From Bacteroidaceae bacterium (GTDB lineage Bacteria; Bacteroidota; Bacteroidia; Bacteroidales; Bacteroidaceae), in assembly GCA_017535725.1 (NCBI GenBank), contig JAFXTO010000007.1:1-42268 (forward strand): a DNA stretch of 42,268 nt, written 5' to 3'. A program made the position numbers and the translations under genes. Within the stretch, counting starts at the first letter, position 1. Every line of letters starts with the position of its first letter. The notes under the pieces were generated by a model. It was not told the origin of the DNA and did no database searches. It saw nothing but the letters and a program-made list of their open reading frames with translations. Of this stretch, positions 1-9,629 are shown one piece after another.

Positions 1-27
1 ATTTTTCAATTTTCAATTTTCAATTAC

Positions 28-3000
28 ATGGTGAAGATGAAAGCATTCGTAGTTGCACTTCTTTGGATGTGCGTTACCACAACAGTTATGGCACAGCCGC
101 ATGCTGCCGGCTACGTGCGCCCTCACAGCGAAGTAGAAGCTAACAAACCGGCTACCGATATATCGGTAGAAACAGGTGCCTTCGAGGCCGATTGGGAGAA
201 CCTCAGTGCCTGGGAATGTCCCGACTGGTTCCGTGATGCCAAGTTCGGCATCTGGGCTCACTGGGATCCTCAGTGCGAGGCGGAGGACGGCGACTGGTAT
301 GCCCGCTCGATGTACGGCAGCGGCAACCAGCGTACCACCTTCTACAACTACTTCGGCCACTATCCCGACCACGACTGGGGATACAAGGATTTCTGCCGCT
401 ATTGGACAGTGGAGCAGTGGAATCCAGAGGAGCTTATCAAGCTGTACTCTGATGCAGGAGCCAAGTATTTCATGGCTATGGGACAGCACCACGACAACTA
501 CGATTGCTGGGACAGTCCCTATCAGGAGTGGAACTCGATGAACATTGGCCCCATGCGTGACATCGTGGGCGAATGGGCAGCGCAATGCCGCAAGTACGGC
601 CTCCGGGTAGGTGTCTCCATGCACGGGGCTCATGCCTGGACCTTCTTCGAAGTAGGTCGCGATGCCGACACCGGTGTGACCAAGGACGAAGGCGCTGGCA
701 AGTGGTGGGAAGGCTACGACCCCCAGGAGCTCTATGCCCAGAATCACGCCCACAGCCAGAACTGGAGCGACTGGGGCACCATCCATAACCAGTGGGGGTG
801 GGGCAATGGCGTCTGTCCTCCCTCGAAGGCATACATGCAGAAGTTCCAAAACCGTGTGCTGCAGTGCATCAACGCCTACAACCCCGATATGATTTACTTC
901 GACGACACCGTGCTTCCCTTCTACGGTGCCTCCACGAACAGCGACGACCAGTACAGCCTGAACATCCTCAAGCACTACTACAACCACAGCGCCGCCCAGA
1001 ACAACGGTCAGCAGCAGGTGGTTGTGACCGGCAAAATCTTGCAAGAACAACACAAGCAGGCCATGCTTTGGGACGTGGAACGCGGCATCCCCGATCAGTG
1101 TCAGCCCCTTCCTTGGCAGACCTGTACCTGCATCGGCGGCTGGCACTACAGCAAGTACGAGGGCGACCACAATCAGTATAAGTCTGCCGAGACGGTTATC
1201 CGCATGTTGGTGGATATCGTTTCCAAGAACGGCAACCTGCTGCTCAGCATCCCCGTCCGGGGCAACGGTACCATTGACAACAACGAGCGTCGTATCGTAG
1301 CAGATATCAAGGCATGGATGGACATCAATAGCGAGAGCATATATGGTACCCGTCCCTGGAAGGTCTATGGTGAAGGTCCCCTCTTCGAGAGCGCCAACCC
1401 GCTGAATGCACAGGGCTTCAACGAAGGTATCAACTACTCCGACCGCGATGTCCGCTACGTGGAGCGGCAGGACACGCTGTATGCCACCATCATGCGCTGG
1501 CCTGCGCAGAACACCTTCCAGTTCAAGGCGCTGGGCAAGATGTCGGCCTACTACAGTGGCAAGGTTCTGAAAGCAGAGCTCTTGGGTTATGGAGAACTGG
1601 CCTACGCACAAGATGTGGATGCCTTGGAAATCACGCTGCCTGAGAGTCATCCCAACGAGATAGCTCCCGTTGTTCGCATCACCTTCGACCCAGATGCTCC
1701 AAAATCCCTCACGCTGCAAGAGGTCATCGAACTCTACCAGCAGCGTGCAGATGCCTACACCGCCATAGCCAGCAACAATACCGGTAAGCCCAACGCCATG
1801 AAGCTGAACGCTCTGGTCCAGCAAATAGATGCCGCCCGGTTGGTGCTCGCCGATTCTCCCGACGCGGAAGCCCAGCAGGCCGCTATCGCATCCCTCCGCG
1901 CCGCTTTCAACACCTTCGAGCAGACCGGATTCAACCTGGCGGGCACTCCTGACGAAGTGGGACAGACAGATATCACCCTGGACTACCTTGTGGAGAAGAA
2001 CAACTTCGCGGCAACGGAGATGGGGTCGCGTTTCGGCAAGCCTGTGAACTGGACCGTGGAGAACTTCTCTATCCCTCAGACCGATGCCTCCAAGGGCACC
2101 AAGAACGGCATTGATAACTATCCGGGTCGCAACACCCTGATGATGGGAAAATGGAGTGGCGAGGATGGCACCCCTGCCACCAACATGACCAATGCCCGTA
2201 TTTATCGCACGGTACATCTGCCAGCAGGTCATTATTACTTTGGAGCCTCGTTCAATGCCGTCTATCAGCTGGGGACAGCCTTCATGTATGCAGCCTCCGA
2301 ACCCCTGACTACCAGCGCCATCAACACCAAGGCTATTGCCAAGCTGTCCCTGAACCGCTGTGCTGCTGACGGTAAGTTCTACGGCATCAGCTTCGACCTC
2401 GCCGAGGAGCAGGAGGTCGTGCTTGCCTTCCAAGCCAATATGCAGGGCGGCAATGCCAACCAGGAGTTCCGCGTGGATGGTGTGCGGCTGCTCTACAGCA
2501 CCAGTGCCACCGACAGGACACAGACCGACATCACGAAGGAGGCGCTGCTGCAAGTCAACCATTTCTCGCGCATCGACGGACAATCGACCTCTACGCGCTA
2601 TGGCACGCCTGCGAACTGGACTGTGGAGAACTACACCATTCCCGCTGGTGGCGATGGTACGCGCAACGGTCTGGACCGCTATCCTGGCTACGACTGCCTG
2701 ACGTTAGGCATCTGGGACGACCGTCAAAACAGCACAGGAGGTGACCTCATGAATGCACGCGTCTTCCGCCGCGTCAGCTTGGAAGCAGGTAACTACTATT
2801 TCGGTGCCACCTACGAGGCCAACTATCAGCTCTACGAAGCCTATATCTACGCCGCCACCGAGAACGTTTCCACCCATGATATCCCCATGCAGGCCCTTGC
2901 CTACGATGCTATAGCGGATGCGGGCAAGGACAACAGCACCTTTCGTGGGATCTACTTCGAGCTGGAGCAGCCGCAGGATGTCATCCTCGGTTTCCAAGCC

Positions 3001-3225
3001 GACCTCAGCGGTGGAGCAGCCGAGCAGGAGTTCCGTGCCTCTAAGGTGAAGCTCGTCCGCTTCGGGAAAATAGACGGTGTGGAAAGCCCCAGCCGCGACC
3101 TCGGCCGCGATGAAGGGGAAGAGGCTGGTGTCCTTTACGACCTCAGCGGTAGGCCGATAGCACCGGGAAAAGCGTCTAAGGGAATCGTCATATCAAACAA
3201 GGGGAATAAAATGTTGAAAAAATAG
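28..3225 (+). CDS. Secreted GH29-type alpha-L-fucosidase with two C-terminal repeat domains
   Basis: A 1065-residue exo-glycosidase expected to remove alpha-linked L-fucose from glycans outside the cytoplasm. Residues 1-22 form a signal peptide ending in VMAQ; a second possible start lies three codons downstream. The catalytic region (about 45-560) has GH29-like features: a His-His-Asp-Asn motif near residue 152 and the strand IYFDD, in which Asp292 is the likely nucleophile. A helical linker follows, then two homologous domains (about 645-830 and 831-1012), each with an NWTVEN motif, a YYFGA strand and an NQEFR- or EQEFR-like strand. These resemble DUF5013-type modules. The last 30 residues form the tail shared with the GH95 and GH27 enzymes of this window. 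Upstream sequence is cut by the window edge, so the promoter is not visible. Family confidence is good; the exact substrate cannot be read. Confidence 0.85.
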   Translation: MVKMKAFVVALLWMCVTTTVMAQPHAAGYVRPHSEVEANKPATDISVETGAFEADWENLSAWECPDWFRDAKFGIWAHWDPQCEAEDGDWYARSMYGSGNQRTTFYNYFGHYPDHDWGYKDFCRYWTVEQWNPEELIKLYSDAGAKYFMAMGQHHDNYDCWDSPYQEWNSMNIGPMRDIVGEWAAQCRKYGLRVGVSMHGAHAWTFFEVGRDADTGVTKDEGAGKWWEGYDPQELYAQNHAHSQNWSDWGTIHNQWGWGNGVCPPSKAYMQKFQNRVLQCINAYNPDMIYFDDTVLPFYGASTNSDDQYSLNILKHYYNHSAAQNNGQQQVVVTGKILQEQHKQAMLWDVERGIPDQCQPLPWQTCTCIGGWHYSKYEGDHNQYKSAETVIRMLVDIVSKNGNLLLSIPVRGNGTIDNNERRIVADIKAWMDINSESIYGTRPWKVYGEGPLFESANPLNAQGFNEGINYSDRDVRYVERQDTLYATIMRWPAQNTFQFKALGKMSAYYSGKVLKAELLGYGELAYAQDVDALEITLPESHPNEIAPVVRITFDPDAPKSLTLQEVIELYQQRADAYTAIASNNTGKPNAMKLNALVQQIDAARLVLADSPDAEAQQAAIASLRAAFNTFEQTGFNLAGTPDEVGQTDITLDYLVEKNNFAATEMGSRFGKPVNWTVENFSIPQTDASKGTKNGIDNYPGRNTLMMGKWSGEDGTPATNMTNARIYRTVHLPAGHYYFGASFNAVYQLGTAFMYAASEPLTTSAINTKAIAKLSLNRCAADGKFYGISFDLAEEQEVVLAFQANMQGGNANQEFRVDGVRLLYSTSATDRTQTDITKEALLQVNHFSRIDGQSTSTRYGTPANWTVENYTIPAGGDGTRNGLDRYPGYDCLTLGIWDDRQNSTGGDLMNARVFRRVSLEAGNYYFGATYEANYQLYEAYIYAATENVSTHDIPMQALAYDAIADAGKDNSTFRGIYFELEQPQDVILGFQADLSGGAAEQEFRASKVKLVRFGKIDGVESPSRDLGRDEGEEAGVLYDLSGRPIAPGKASKGIVISNKGNKMLKK

Positions 3226-3330
3226 GCCCCCTGACTCCCTAAAGGGGGAGCATGAAAAATGAAAAATGAAAAATGAAAGAATGAAAAATGAAAAATAAGA
3301 AAATGAAAGGTAAGAAAATGAATATGAGAA
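3226..3330. repeat. Intergenic GC palindrome followed by an AAAATG-like tract
   Basis: Directly after the GH29 stop is an imperfect palindrome (about 3226-3252, CCCCCTGACTCCC then AAAGGGGGAG). It is followed by about 75 bases of near-tandem AAAAATG units leading into the next gene. The palindrome may act as a terminator, but there is no clean T-run. Similar AT tracts occur at 1-27 and 23641-23725. Confidence 0.6.
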
Positions 3331-4314
3331 ATGAAAATTAAGGTATTCTTATTCTGCATTCTTCAGGTTTCACTTCTCACGCTTTCGGCTCAGACCACAA
3401 GGACGTGGGGTGCGTGGGACAAATGGGGAGAGCAACCAGACGGCACTTATCTTAACCCTGTTATCCCAGCGGATTACAGCGACCTCGATTGCATCCGTGT
3501 GGGTGACGACTATTATGCCATCTCGTCGACGATGCAATACTCTCCTGGCATGACCATCCTGCACTCCCGCGACCTCGTCAACTGGGAGATAGCGGGCAAT
3601 GCCGTTAGCGACCTTTCAGAAATCTCACCTGCGCTGACGTGGCAGCAGATGGATCGCTACGGCCGCGGCATCTGGGCAGGTACGCTGCGGCATCACGACG
3701 GTCGCTTCTACCTCTATTTCGGCACGCCTGACGAGGGCTTTTTCATGACCTCCGCCACTAAGGCCGAAGGCCCGTGGGACCCCTTGACCTGTCTGTTGGC
3801 CGAGAGTGGATGGGACGACTGCTCGGTCATCTGGGACGAGGACGGTGATGCCTGGTTCATCGACACCTGCTTCCGCGAGGGCTACAAGACCTACTTCTTC
3901 CGTATGGCCTCGGACGGCCGTAGCATCCATCGCTCTACAGCACGCTTGGTCAACGAAGGTTACGGCAGGGAAGCCAATAAACTCATCTACCACGATGGTT
4001 ACTACTATCTTATCTTCAGTGAACCCGACGCTGACGCGACGGGCACAGTGGCAGGGGGGCACGCGACGGGCACAGGGGCAGGACCCGACTCTGACGCGAC
4101 GGGCACAGTGGCAGGGGGCACGCGACGGGCACCGGAGCAGGACCCGACGCTGACGCGACGGGCACCACGGCAGGATTCGACGCTAACGCGACGGGCACTG
4201 GGGTTTATGAGGCTGGGCTTATTATTTGGCGAGAAGTTTCCTTCCGTTTTCAATATAGATGCCCTTCTGCGGGTGTGCTTGAATTGTGCGGCCTTGGAGG
4301 TCGTATCTGGATGA
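3331..4314 (+). pseudogene. GH43-family glycosidase, truncated and run into repeats
   Basis: Residues 1-21 form a signal peptide (ends LSAQ). Residues 40-231 match the first part of a GH43 five-bladed propeller (beta-xylosidase or arabinofuranosidase type). The three catalytic acids are recognisable: Asp51 in YSDLDCI, Asp163 in WDDCSVI and Glu214 in GREANKL. Homology stops at about residue 231 (base 4023). The frame then passes through about 180 bases of GC-rich repeats and ends antisense to the 3' end of the convergent GH95 gene (overlap 4222-4314). GH43 enzymes of this kind normally exceed 320 residues and often carry an extra C-terminal module, so roughly half the propeller is missing. Probably an inactive remnant left by a deletion at the repeat; a folded short product is unlikely. 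Confidence 0.75.
4023..4203. repeat. GC-rich tandem repeat at the GH43 break point
   Basis: Four units start at about 4023, 4083, 4142 and 4175 (periods about 60, 59 and 33). Each begins with a GACGCTGACGCGACGGGCAC-like core, and the 11-mer GCGACGGGCAC recurs six times. The stretch stays open in several frames, which explains the artificial Ala/Thr/Gly-rich tail of the GH43 remnant and opposite-strand reading frames rich in Val-Pro-Val-Ala-Ser. It does not look like selected protein sequence. Confidence 0.85.
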
Positions 4315-6921
4315 TTTTGGGAAGGCAATAGAATTGCTTTTTGCTTGGTCGTTGACGGAGGGGAGGGCTTGGTCGTTGACGGATGGAAGAGCTTGGTTGT
4401 TGACGGATGGAATGGGCGCGATGCCCGTGGTTCCTTTCAGGAACACCTCGTATGCTTCGCCCGCCACGGTCTGCAGGTCATACTCATAGACTTTTTTCAC
4501 CGTGAGCTTGGGCTTTGTCGTGATGGATTTTGCCAACAAAGGCTCCTTGATATCCGCCGATGCAAACAGCGGGTTGGGACAATCGCCTTCAGCGGGCGTC
4601 AAGCCCCTGCCTTCCAGTTCCACGTATGAACGCAGTCGTAAGGTTCCGCCAATGGTGGAGCGAATCGTGGCATGACGTAGTTTCGCGCCGTTCCATTCGA
4701 TATCACATTCAAAGCCTCCCCGTGCTCGCAGACCACTGACACTTCCTGCCTTCCATGAAGTAGGCAGGGCTGGTAACAGGTGAACTGCTCCGTCGTGACT
4801 CTGGAGAAGCATCTCCGCAATACCTGCCGTGGCACCGAAGTTCCCATCAATCTGGAACGGGGGATGAGCATCAAACAGGTTGGGGAACGTCCGTCCGTTG
4901 GGGTACTGTCCTGTTGCATCCTCCGAAGGCAACAGCTGGAGCATATTGTTCAGAATCGTCAGGGCGTGATTCCCATCCAGCATACGTGCCCAGAAACAAA
5001 TCTTCCACCCCAGGCTCCATCCCGTGGCTTCATCCCCACGGTCTGTCAATGTCTGCTTGGCAGCGGCGAAGAGTTCATTGTGCCTATAGGGCGAAATCTG
5101 GTTGGAAGGAAATAGCCCATAGAGGTGTGAGATATGACGGTGGTGCGTGTCGCTACCATCGGCATCGATGAGCCATTCCTGCAACTGCTTCCGTTTGCCT
5201 ATCTGCATGGGAGGGAGCTGTGCAAGCGCCTCGCGCATCTGTCCGATGGTCTCGGCGTATTCAGAATTATCGGAACCCTCGGAGCTAGCGGAGAGAACCT
5301 CGGCAGCTCTCAGGGTGTTTGACAAGGCATCGAACACAATCTGGTTATCCATGGTACATCCGGCGGTGATGGGAGTCGATTTGCCGGCAGGCCCCTGCTC
5401 GGGACTTACCGATGGGACGACGACCAACCAGTTGTTGTAACTGGGATGCGGCACCATATAGTCAAGATAAAAGTCGGCCGTGCCCTTGATGACCGGGTAC
5501 CATTGGCGCAGGAACTCCACATCGCCCGTATAAAGATAATGCTGCCAGAGATGTGTCGCCAGCCAGGCTCCTCCATTGGGGTACATTCCCCAGAAGGCTC
5601 CATCAACGGGTCCTGTGATACGCCACAGGTCGGTGTTGTGGTGTGCCACCCAGCCTCCGCACTTATACATCGTCTTGGCCGTCACCGCCCCCGTCTGGCT
5701 CAAATCGCGAATCATCTGGAAGAAGGGTTCGTTGGTTTCCGTGAGGTTACAGACTTCGGATGGCCAATAGTTCATCTCCGCATTGATGTTGATGGTGTAT
5801 TTCGAATCCCATGGGGCATCTTTCTTGTCGTTCCAGAGCCCTTGCAGATTAGCGGGTTGTCCCCCACGCTGGCTCGATGAGATAAGCAGATAGCGTCCAT
5901 AGTTGAACAGCAAGGCAACCATTCCCCAGTCTGTACTTCCCGAGAATTTCTGCAAGCGTTTTTCGGTAGTCATCTTGGCGTGCGATGCCATGGAGGGGAG
6001 GTAGAGGCGAACACGGTTGTACTGCTCCTGATAGGCTGCTACATGACGACTCAGCAACTCTGCATAGTCGTGTTGGCGGGCATTGGTTAGGAAGGACAGG
6101 CTCCTGGCTGCCTGCTTGCCCGCCACGCTCTTGTAGTTCACATAGTTGGTGGCTGCTGAAATATAAATGACCGCCCAGGTATAGTCCTTCACCTGCACAC
6201 TACCGCCCGTGGAATAGGTCACTTCGCCGTCGCTCTCCACCTGGTAGCGCAACGATGCTTTCAGCTGCGCGGCAATACCCTCGTGGTCAACACCCTGAAT
6301 GGTGGCGGCGATGCCGTCATTGTTCTTCGAATAGGAGGTGGCGTAAGGTGCCGAATGTTTGATGGTGAACGAACTCTGCGTGTCGGCTTCCAGGCGCATC
6401 ACGATAATGCTGTCTGGCATGGAGGCAAACGTGGTGCGGGAATATCGGTGGCCATCCTGCTCGAAGGTCACCGTGGAGAGCGCCGTCTGCAAGTCCAGCT
6501 CCCGTTGGTAGTTACTGACCTTGTCGGCCTCGATGCCGGTATGGGTCATCTTCAGGCTACCCAGCGTCAGGTATTTCATTCCATGCGGCCCTCTGATGAA
6601 CTGCTGGTTGATGAGGTTCTCGGCCTCCTGCTCCTGTCCATTGAAGATAAGGTTGCGCACCTGTTCCAAGTACTTCGCAGAGGTGGTACTATTGTTGTTA
6701 TGCGGCCCTCCCGACCAGAACGAATCCTCGTTGAGCTGAATCTCGTCGGCCTGTGTTCCACCATAAACCATTCCACCCAGCCGGCCATTGCCGATGGGCA
6801 GTGCCTCCAGCCAAATAGTGGCGGGTTTGTCGTACCAGAGCCGTTCCGTGTTGTCTTCTGTCTGTGCGAAGGCGGTCTGCACCGTCAGTGCTGCCGCGAT
6901 AGTTATAAACAGCCTTTTCAT
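4222..6921 (-). CDS. Secreted GH95 alpha-L-fucosidase
   Basis: An 899-residue GH95 enzyme, expected to cleave alpha-1,2-linked fucose (some members act on L-galactose). Signal peptide 1-20 ([20 protein letters not shown]). Visible family marks: the N-terminal block [20 protein letters not shown]; Asn378 and Asn380 in the YTININ motif, matching the Asn pair that activates water in characterised GH95 enzymes; HHNTDLWR; Glu508 in SVSPEQ as candidate general acid; and Asp692 in FQIDGNFG. A start at 6945 is possible, but the minus-strand promoter box lies at 6950-6957, which would leave no leader, so 6921 is preferred. Near the C-terminus a threefold PSVN(N/D)QAL repeat forms a linker before the tail shared with the neighbouring hydrolases. 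Convergent with the GH43 remnant. High confidence in family. Confidence 0.92.
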   Translation of the reverse strand: MKRLFITIAAALTVQTAFAQTEDNTERLWYDKPATIWLEALPIGNGRLGGMVYGGTQADEIQLNEDSFWSGGPHNNNSTTSAKYLEQVRNLIFNGQEQEAENLINQQFIRGPHGMKYLTLGSLKMTHTGIEADKVSNYQRELDLQTALSTVTFEQDGHRYSRTTFASMPDSIIVMRLEADTQSSFTIKHSAPYATSYSKNNDGIAATIQGVDHEGIAAQLKASLRYQVESDGEVTYSTGGSVQVKDYTWAVIYISAATNYVNYKSVAGKQAARSLSFLTNARQHDYAELLSRHVAAYQEQYNRVRLYLPSMASHAKMTTEKRLQKFSGSTDWGMVALLFNYGRYLLISSSQRGGQPANLQGLWNDKKDAPWDSKYTININAEMNYWPSEVCNLTETNEPFFQMIRDLSQTGAVTAKTMYKCGGWVAHHNTDLWRITGPVDGAFWGMYPNGGAWLATHLWQHYLYTGDVEFLRQWYPVIKGTADFYLDYMVPHPSYNNWLVVVPSVSPEQGPAGKSTPITAGCTMDNQIVFDALSNTLRAAEVLSASSEGSDNSEYAETIGQMREALAQLPPMQIGKRKQLQEWLIDADGSDTHHRHISHLYGLFPSNQISPYRHNELFAAAKQTLTDRGDEATGWSLGWKICFWARMLDGNHALTILNNMLQLLPSEDATGQYPNGRTFPNLFDAHPPFQIDGNFGATAGIAEMLLQSHDGAVHLLPALPTSWKAGSVSGLRARGGFECDIEWNGAKLRHATIRSTIGGTLRLRSYVELEGRGLTPAEGDCPNPLFASADIKEPLLAKSITTKPKLTVKKVYEYDLQTVAGEAYEVFLKGTTGIAPIPSVNNQALPSVNDQALPSVNDQAKSNSIAFPKSSRYDLQGRTIQAHPQKGIYIENGRKLLAK
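4345..4416. repeat. 24-bp tandem repeat (3 copies) inside the GH95 gene
   Basis: Three near-identical 24-base units, each containing GCTTGGT(C/T)GTTGACGGA, encode [16 protein letters not shown] and PSVNDQA on the minus strand. The array sits between the catalytic part and the C-terminal tail. Its length keeps the frame, so copy-number change would lengthen or shorten the linker without breaking the gene. Confidence 0.85.
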
Positions 6922-6949
6922 TTCAAATATCTTTTTTTCTACCATGCCG

Positions 6950-6957
6950 CAAAAATA
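6950..6957 (-). promoter_or_regulatory. TAnnTTTG promoter box of the GH95 gene
   Basis: The minus strand reads TATTTTTGCGGC. It fits the Bacteroidota -7 consensus and lies about 30 bases before the ATG at 6921, giving a short leader and supporting that start. Confidence 0.6.
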
Positions 6958-7053
6958 CACAAAATATTCCAATTCAAGCGATGAAAAGCATGAATATCCG
7001 ACAAAAAAGTCAAAAAGAGCGGTCATCACTCCCTAAAACCGCCAAAAATATTG

Positions 7054-7061
7054 TAGTTTTG
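7054..7061 (+). promoter_or_regulatory. TAnnTTTG promoter box of the clpS operon
   Basis: TAGTTTTGCACCC lies 24 bases before the clpS ATG. No good TTTG -33 element was seen at the usual distance, so only the -7 box supports the call. Confidence 0.55.
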
Positions 7062-7084
7062 CACCCGAAAAGCCCAAATAGGTT

Positions 7085-7390
7085 ATGCCACAAGAACAGT
7101 CTCATATCAAAGAGCGGCAGAAGACCACCCTCAAGGAGCCGCGCCAATACAAGGTCATTATCCATAACGATGACTTCACCACGATGGACTTCGTCGTGAT
7201 GATTCTGAAAGTGGTGTTCTTCCTCAGCGAGGAGAACGCACAGGCGCTCATGCTGAAAGTGCATCACTCGGGTAAGGCCATCGTGGGAACATATACCTAC
7301 GACCTGGCCGTCTCCAAGGTACAGAAGGCAACCAGCATGGCTCGCGAGAAGGGCTACCCCCTTCGGCTCACCGTTGAACCAGAAGAATAA
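7085..7390 (+). CDS. clpS: ClpS, adaptor for N-degron substrates
   Basis: A 101-residue cytoplasmic adaptor that binds destabilising N-terminal residues and hands the protein to ClpA. The ClpS fold is clear: YKVIIHNDDFTTMDFVV (about 23-39), where the Asn-Asp pair belongs to the N-degron pocket, then the helix LMLKVHHSGKAIVG with the conserved His. The N-terminal 20 residues are charged and presumably flexible, as in other ClpS proteins where this tail enters the ClpA pore. The gene is followed after 19 bases by clpA and then aat, so the genetic context matches the biochemical partnership. High confidence. Confidence 0.95.
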   Translation: MPQEQSHIKERQKTTLKEPRQYKVIIHNDDFTTMDFVVMILKVVFFLSEENAQALMLKVHHSGKAIVGTYTYDLAVSKVQKATSMAREKGYPLRLTVEPEE

Positions 7391-7409
7391 GCATACAAGA
7401 AATTGCACG

Positions 7410-9629
7410 ATGGCAGAGATAAGACAGACAGATAGAGCACAATACGTCCTGAATCAGGCCCTGGAATATTGCAAGAACTACCGGCACGAATTCCTCATGC
7501 CGGAGCACTTGCTGGCGGCATTGATGCAAGAGGATAACTTTCGGTCAGCCCTGAATACTTTCTACGACAAGGACAAGTTTACCCAACTGGTCAATAACTT
7601 CCTCCTGAAATTTGAAAAGGTTCCGGATGACTTCAACTACGAACCGGAAATCTCGGCACAGATGACATCGCTCATCCAGATGGCCTTGCAGGACGTGGCC
7701 AATAGCAGTGCCGAAGAGATGGATATCACCCATCTCGTGGCCGCCATGATGAAATTGGAAGACTCCTGGGCCGCCTATATCCTGAAGGATTGCTTAGGGG
7801 ACAAGGAAGCCGACTTCCTGAGCCAGCTGATTAATTACTATGATTTCGACGATATGATGAGCGAGGACATGGAACCCACGGACGACGAGCCCTCGTGGCA
7901 GAGGCTGGTCACGTGCATGAATGACCTCTACGTGAACCAGAATCCACTCGTGGGACGGGAACAGGAACTGCAGAGAACCATTCAGGTGCTCTGCCGCAAG
8001 GACAAGAACAACCCGTTGCATGTGGGCGAACCCGGAGTGGGAAAGACAGCCCTCGTCTGGGGACTGGCAAGGATGATAGATGAAGGCAAGGTGCCCACAC
8101 GCCTGCTGGGTAGCCGCATCTATCAGCTGGATTTGGGAACCCTGCTGGCAGGCACGCAGTACCGAGGTGACTTTGAGAGCCGTATCAAGCAAATCATGGA
8201 CGGCATCCAGGAGGAAGGAGACAACAATATCATTTACATCGACGAAATCCACAACCTGGTGGGAGCCGGAGTCGTGGGCGATAGCTCCATGGATGCCTCG
8301 AACATGCTCAAACCCTACCTCGAAGGGGGACGGCTTCGCTTCATCGGCTCCACCACCTACGAGGAGTTCAACCGCTATTTCTCCCGTTCCAAGGGACTCA
8401 TCCGTCGCTTCCAGCAAATAGACATTCCCGAACCTTCCATCGAGGAGACCAAGCATATCATCCAACAGCTGCTGCCGAGGTACGAGGCCTTCCACGGGGT
8501 GAAGTACGATGAGGATGCCGTCAGTTTTGCTGTAGAAGCCAGCGCCCGGCATATCAATGACCGCTTCCTGCCGGACAAAGTCATAGACCTCATCGACGAG
8601 GCGGGTGCTGCCAGCGAATTGAATGCGGGGGACGAAGAGGTGGTTCAGCGTATCACCAAGGCCGACATTGCCACCATTCTGTCCAAGACATGCAAGGTCG
8701 AAGCCCTCTCCGAGGCAGCGGAAGATGACTATCAGCGTCTGGAGAGCCTCGACGCCCGGATGCGTGCTCAAATCTATGGGCAGGACGAAGCCATACGACA
8801 GGTGGTCGAAGCCATACAGATGTCTCGCGCAGGCCTGCTGGATGACCAGAAACCCTTGGCGTCCCTGCTCTTCGTGGGGCCTACGGGTGTGGGCAAGACG
8901 GAGGTGGCACGCGTGCTCGCCAAGGAATTAGGTATTGAGCTGCTGCGCTTTGACATGAGTGAGTATACCGAGAAACACGCCGTTGCCAAGCTGATAGGCT
9001 CGCCCGCAGGTTATGTCGGCTATGAGGACGGAGGCCTGCTGACCGATGCCATCCGCAAGTCGCCGAACTGCGTGCTGCTACTCGATGAAATAGAGAAGGC
9101 GCATCAGGATATCTACAACATCCTGCTACAGGTCATGGACTATGCCCGACTGACCGACAACAAAGGCCGTCAGGCTGATTTCCGCAATGTGGTGCTCATC
9201 ATGACGTCCAATGCCGGAGCCCAGTTTGCATCTCAGGCATCCATCGGCTTCAGCAGTCATGTAGGGCGTGGCGATGCCATGATGAGACAGGTCAAGAAAA
9301 CCTTCAAGCCGGAATTCCTCAACCGATTGTCGGGGGCCGTGGTCTTCCGCGATATGGACCGACCCATGGCCACGCTGATTCTGCAAAAGAAGTTGAGGGA
9401 ACTCAGCACCAAGCTACAGGCCAAACAAGTAGTGATGGAACTCACTCCCGAGGCTTTCGACTATCTGTTGGAGAAAGGATTCACGGCCGAATATGGAGCA
9501 CGCGAGATGGATCGTGTCATTGCCCATGACCTGAAACCCCTGCTGATGCGCGAAATCCTGTTTGGAAGTCTTAGGAATGGCGGAAACATAACAATCGAAA
9601 TTCAGGATGGCTGTTTATCAATTAGATGA
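7410..9629 (+). CDS. clpA: ClpA-type AAA+ unfoldase
   Basis: A 739-residue hexameric ATPase that unfolds proteins for ClpP. An N-terminal Clp repeat domain (about 1-145) is followed by two AAA+ modules. Walker A of D1 is GEPGVGKT (about 205-212) with DEIHNLVGAG as Walker B; Walker A of D2 is GPTGVGKT (about 489-496) with LLLDEIEKAH. The loop IGFSSH matches the IGL/IGF ClpP-docking loop. There is no ClpB-type long middle coiled coil, which separates it from ClpB, and its place after clpS supports ClpA over ClpC. An upstream in-frame ATG at 7374 lies inside clpS; the MAEIRQTDR start at 7410 gives the usual ClpA N-terminus. The 3' end overlaps aat by 23 bases. clpP is not in the window. Confidence 0.95.
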   Translation: MAEIRQTDRAQYVLNQALEYCKNYRHEFLMPEHLLAALMQEDNFRSALNTFYDKDKFTQLVNNFLLKFEKVPDDFNYEPEISAQMTSLIQMALQDVANSSAEEMDITHLVAAMMKLEDSWAAYILKDCLGDKEADFLSQLINYYDFDDMMSEDMEPTDDEPSWQRLVTCMNDLYVNQNPLVGREQELQRTIQVLCRKDKNNPLHVGEPGVGKTALVWGLARMIDEGKVPTRLLGSRIYQLDLGTLLAGTQYRGDFESRIKQIMDGIQEEGDNNIIYIDEIHNLVGAGVVGDSSMDASNMLKPYLEGGRLRFIGSTTYEEFNRYFSRSKGLIRRFQQIDIPEPSIEETKHIIQQLLPRYEAFHGVKYDEDAVSFAVEASARHINDRFLPDKVIDLIDEAGAASELNAGDEEVVQRITKADIATILSKTCKVEALSEAAEDDYQRLESLDARMRAQIYGQDEAIRQVVEAIQMSRAGLLDDQKPLASLLFVGPTGVGKTEVARVLAKELGIELLRFDMSEYTEKHAVAKLIGSPAGYVGYEDGGLLTDAIRKSPNCVLLLDEIEKAHQDIYNILLQVMDYARLTDNKGRQADFRNVVLIMTSNAGAQFASQASIGFSSHVGRGDAMMRQVKKTFKPEFLNRLSGAVVFRDMDRPMATLILQKKLRELSTKLQAKQVVMELTPEAFDYLLEKGFTAEYGAREMDRVIAHDLKPLLMREILFGSLRNGGNITIEIQDGCLSIR

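Noticed and set aside
13-2583. 856-codon open frame on the minus strand of the GH29 gene
   Set aside because: It mirrors the GH29 coding strand. The plus-strand protein has a signal peptide and family motifs, while the minus frame has no recognisable domain; long antisense frames arise from codon bias.
4023-4203. CRISPR array at the GC repeat
   Set aside because: Units are contiguous and degenerate, without constant-length unique spacers, and no cas genes are present.
4005-4328. Val/Ala/Pro-rich frames on the minus strand of the GC repeat
   Set aside because: Product of the tandem repeat, open in several frames at once.
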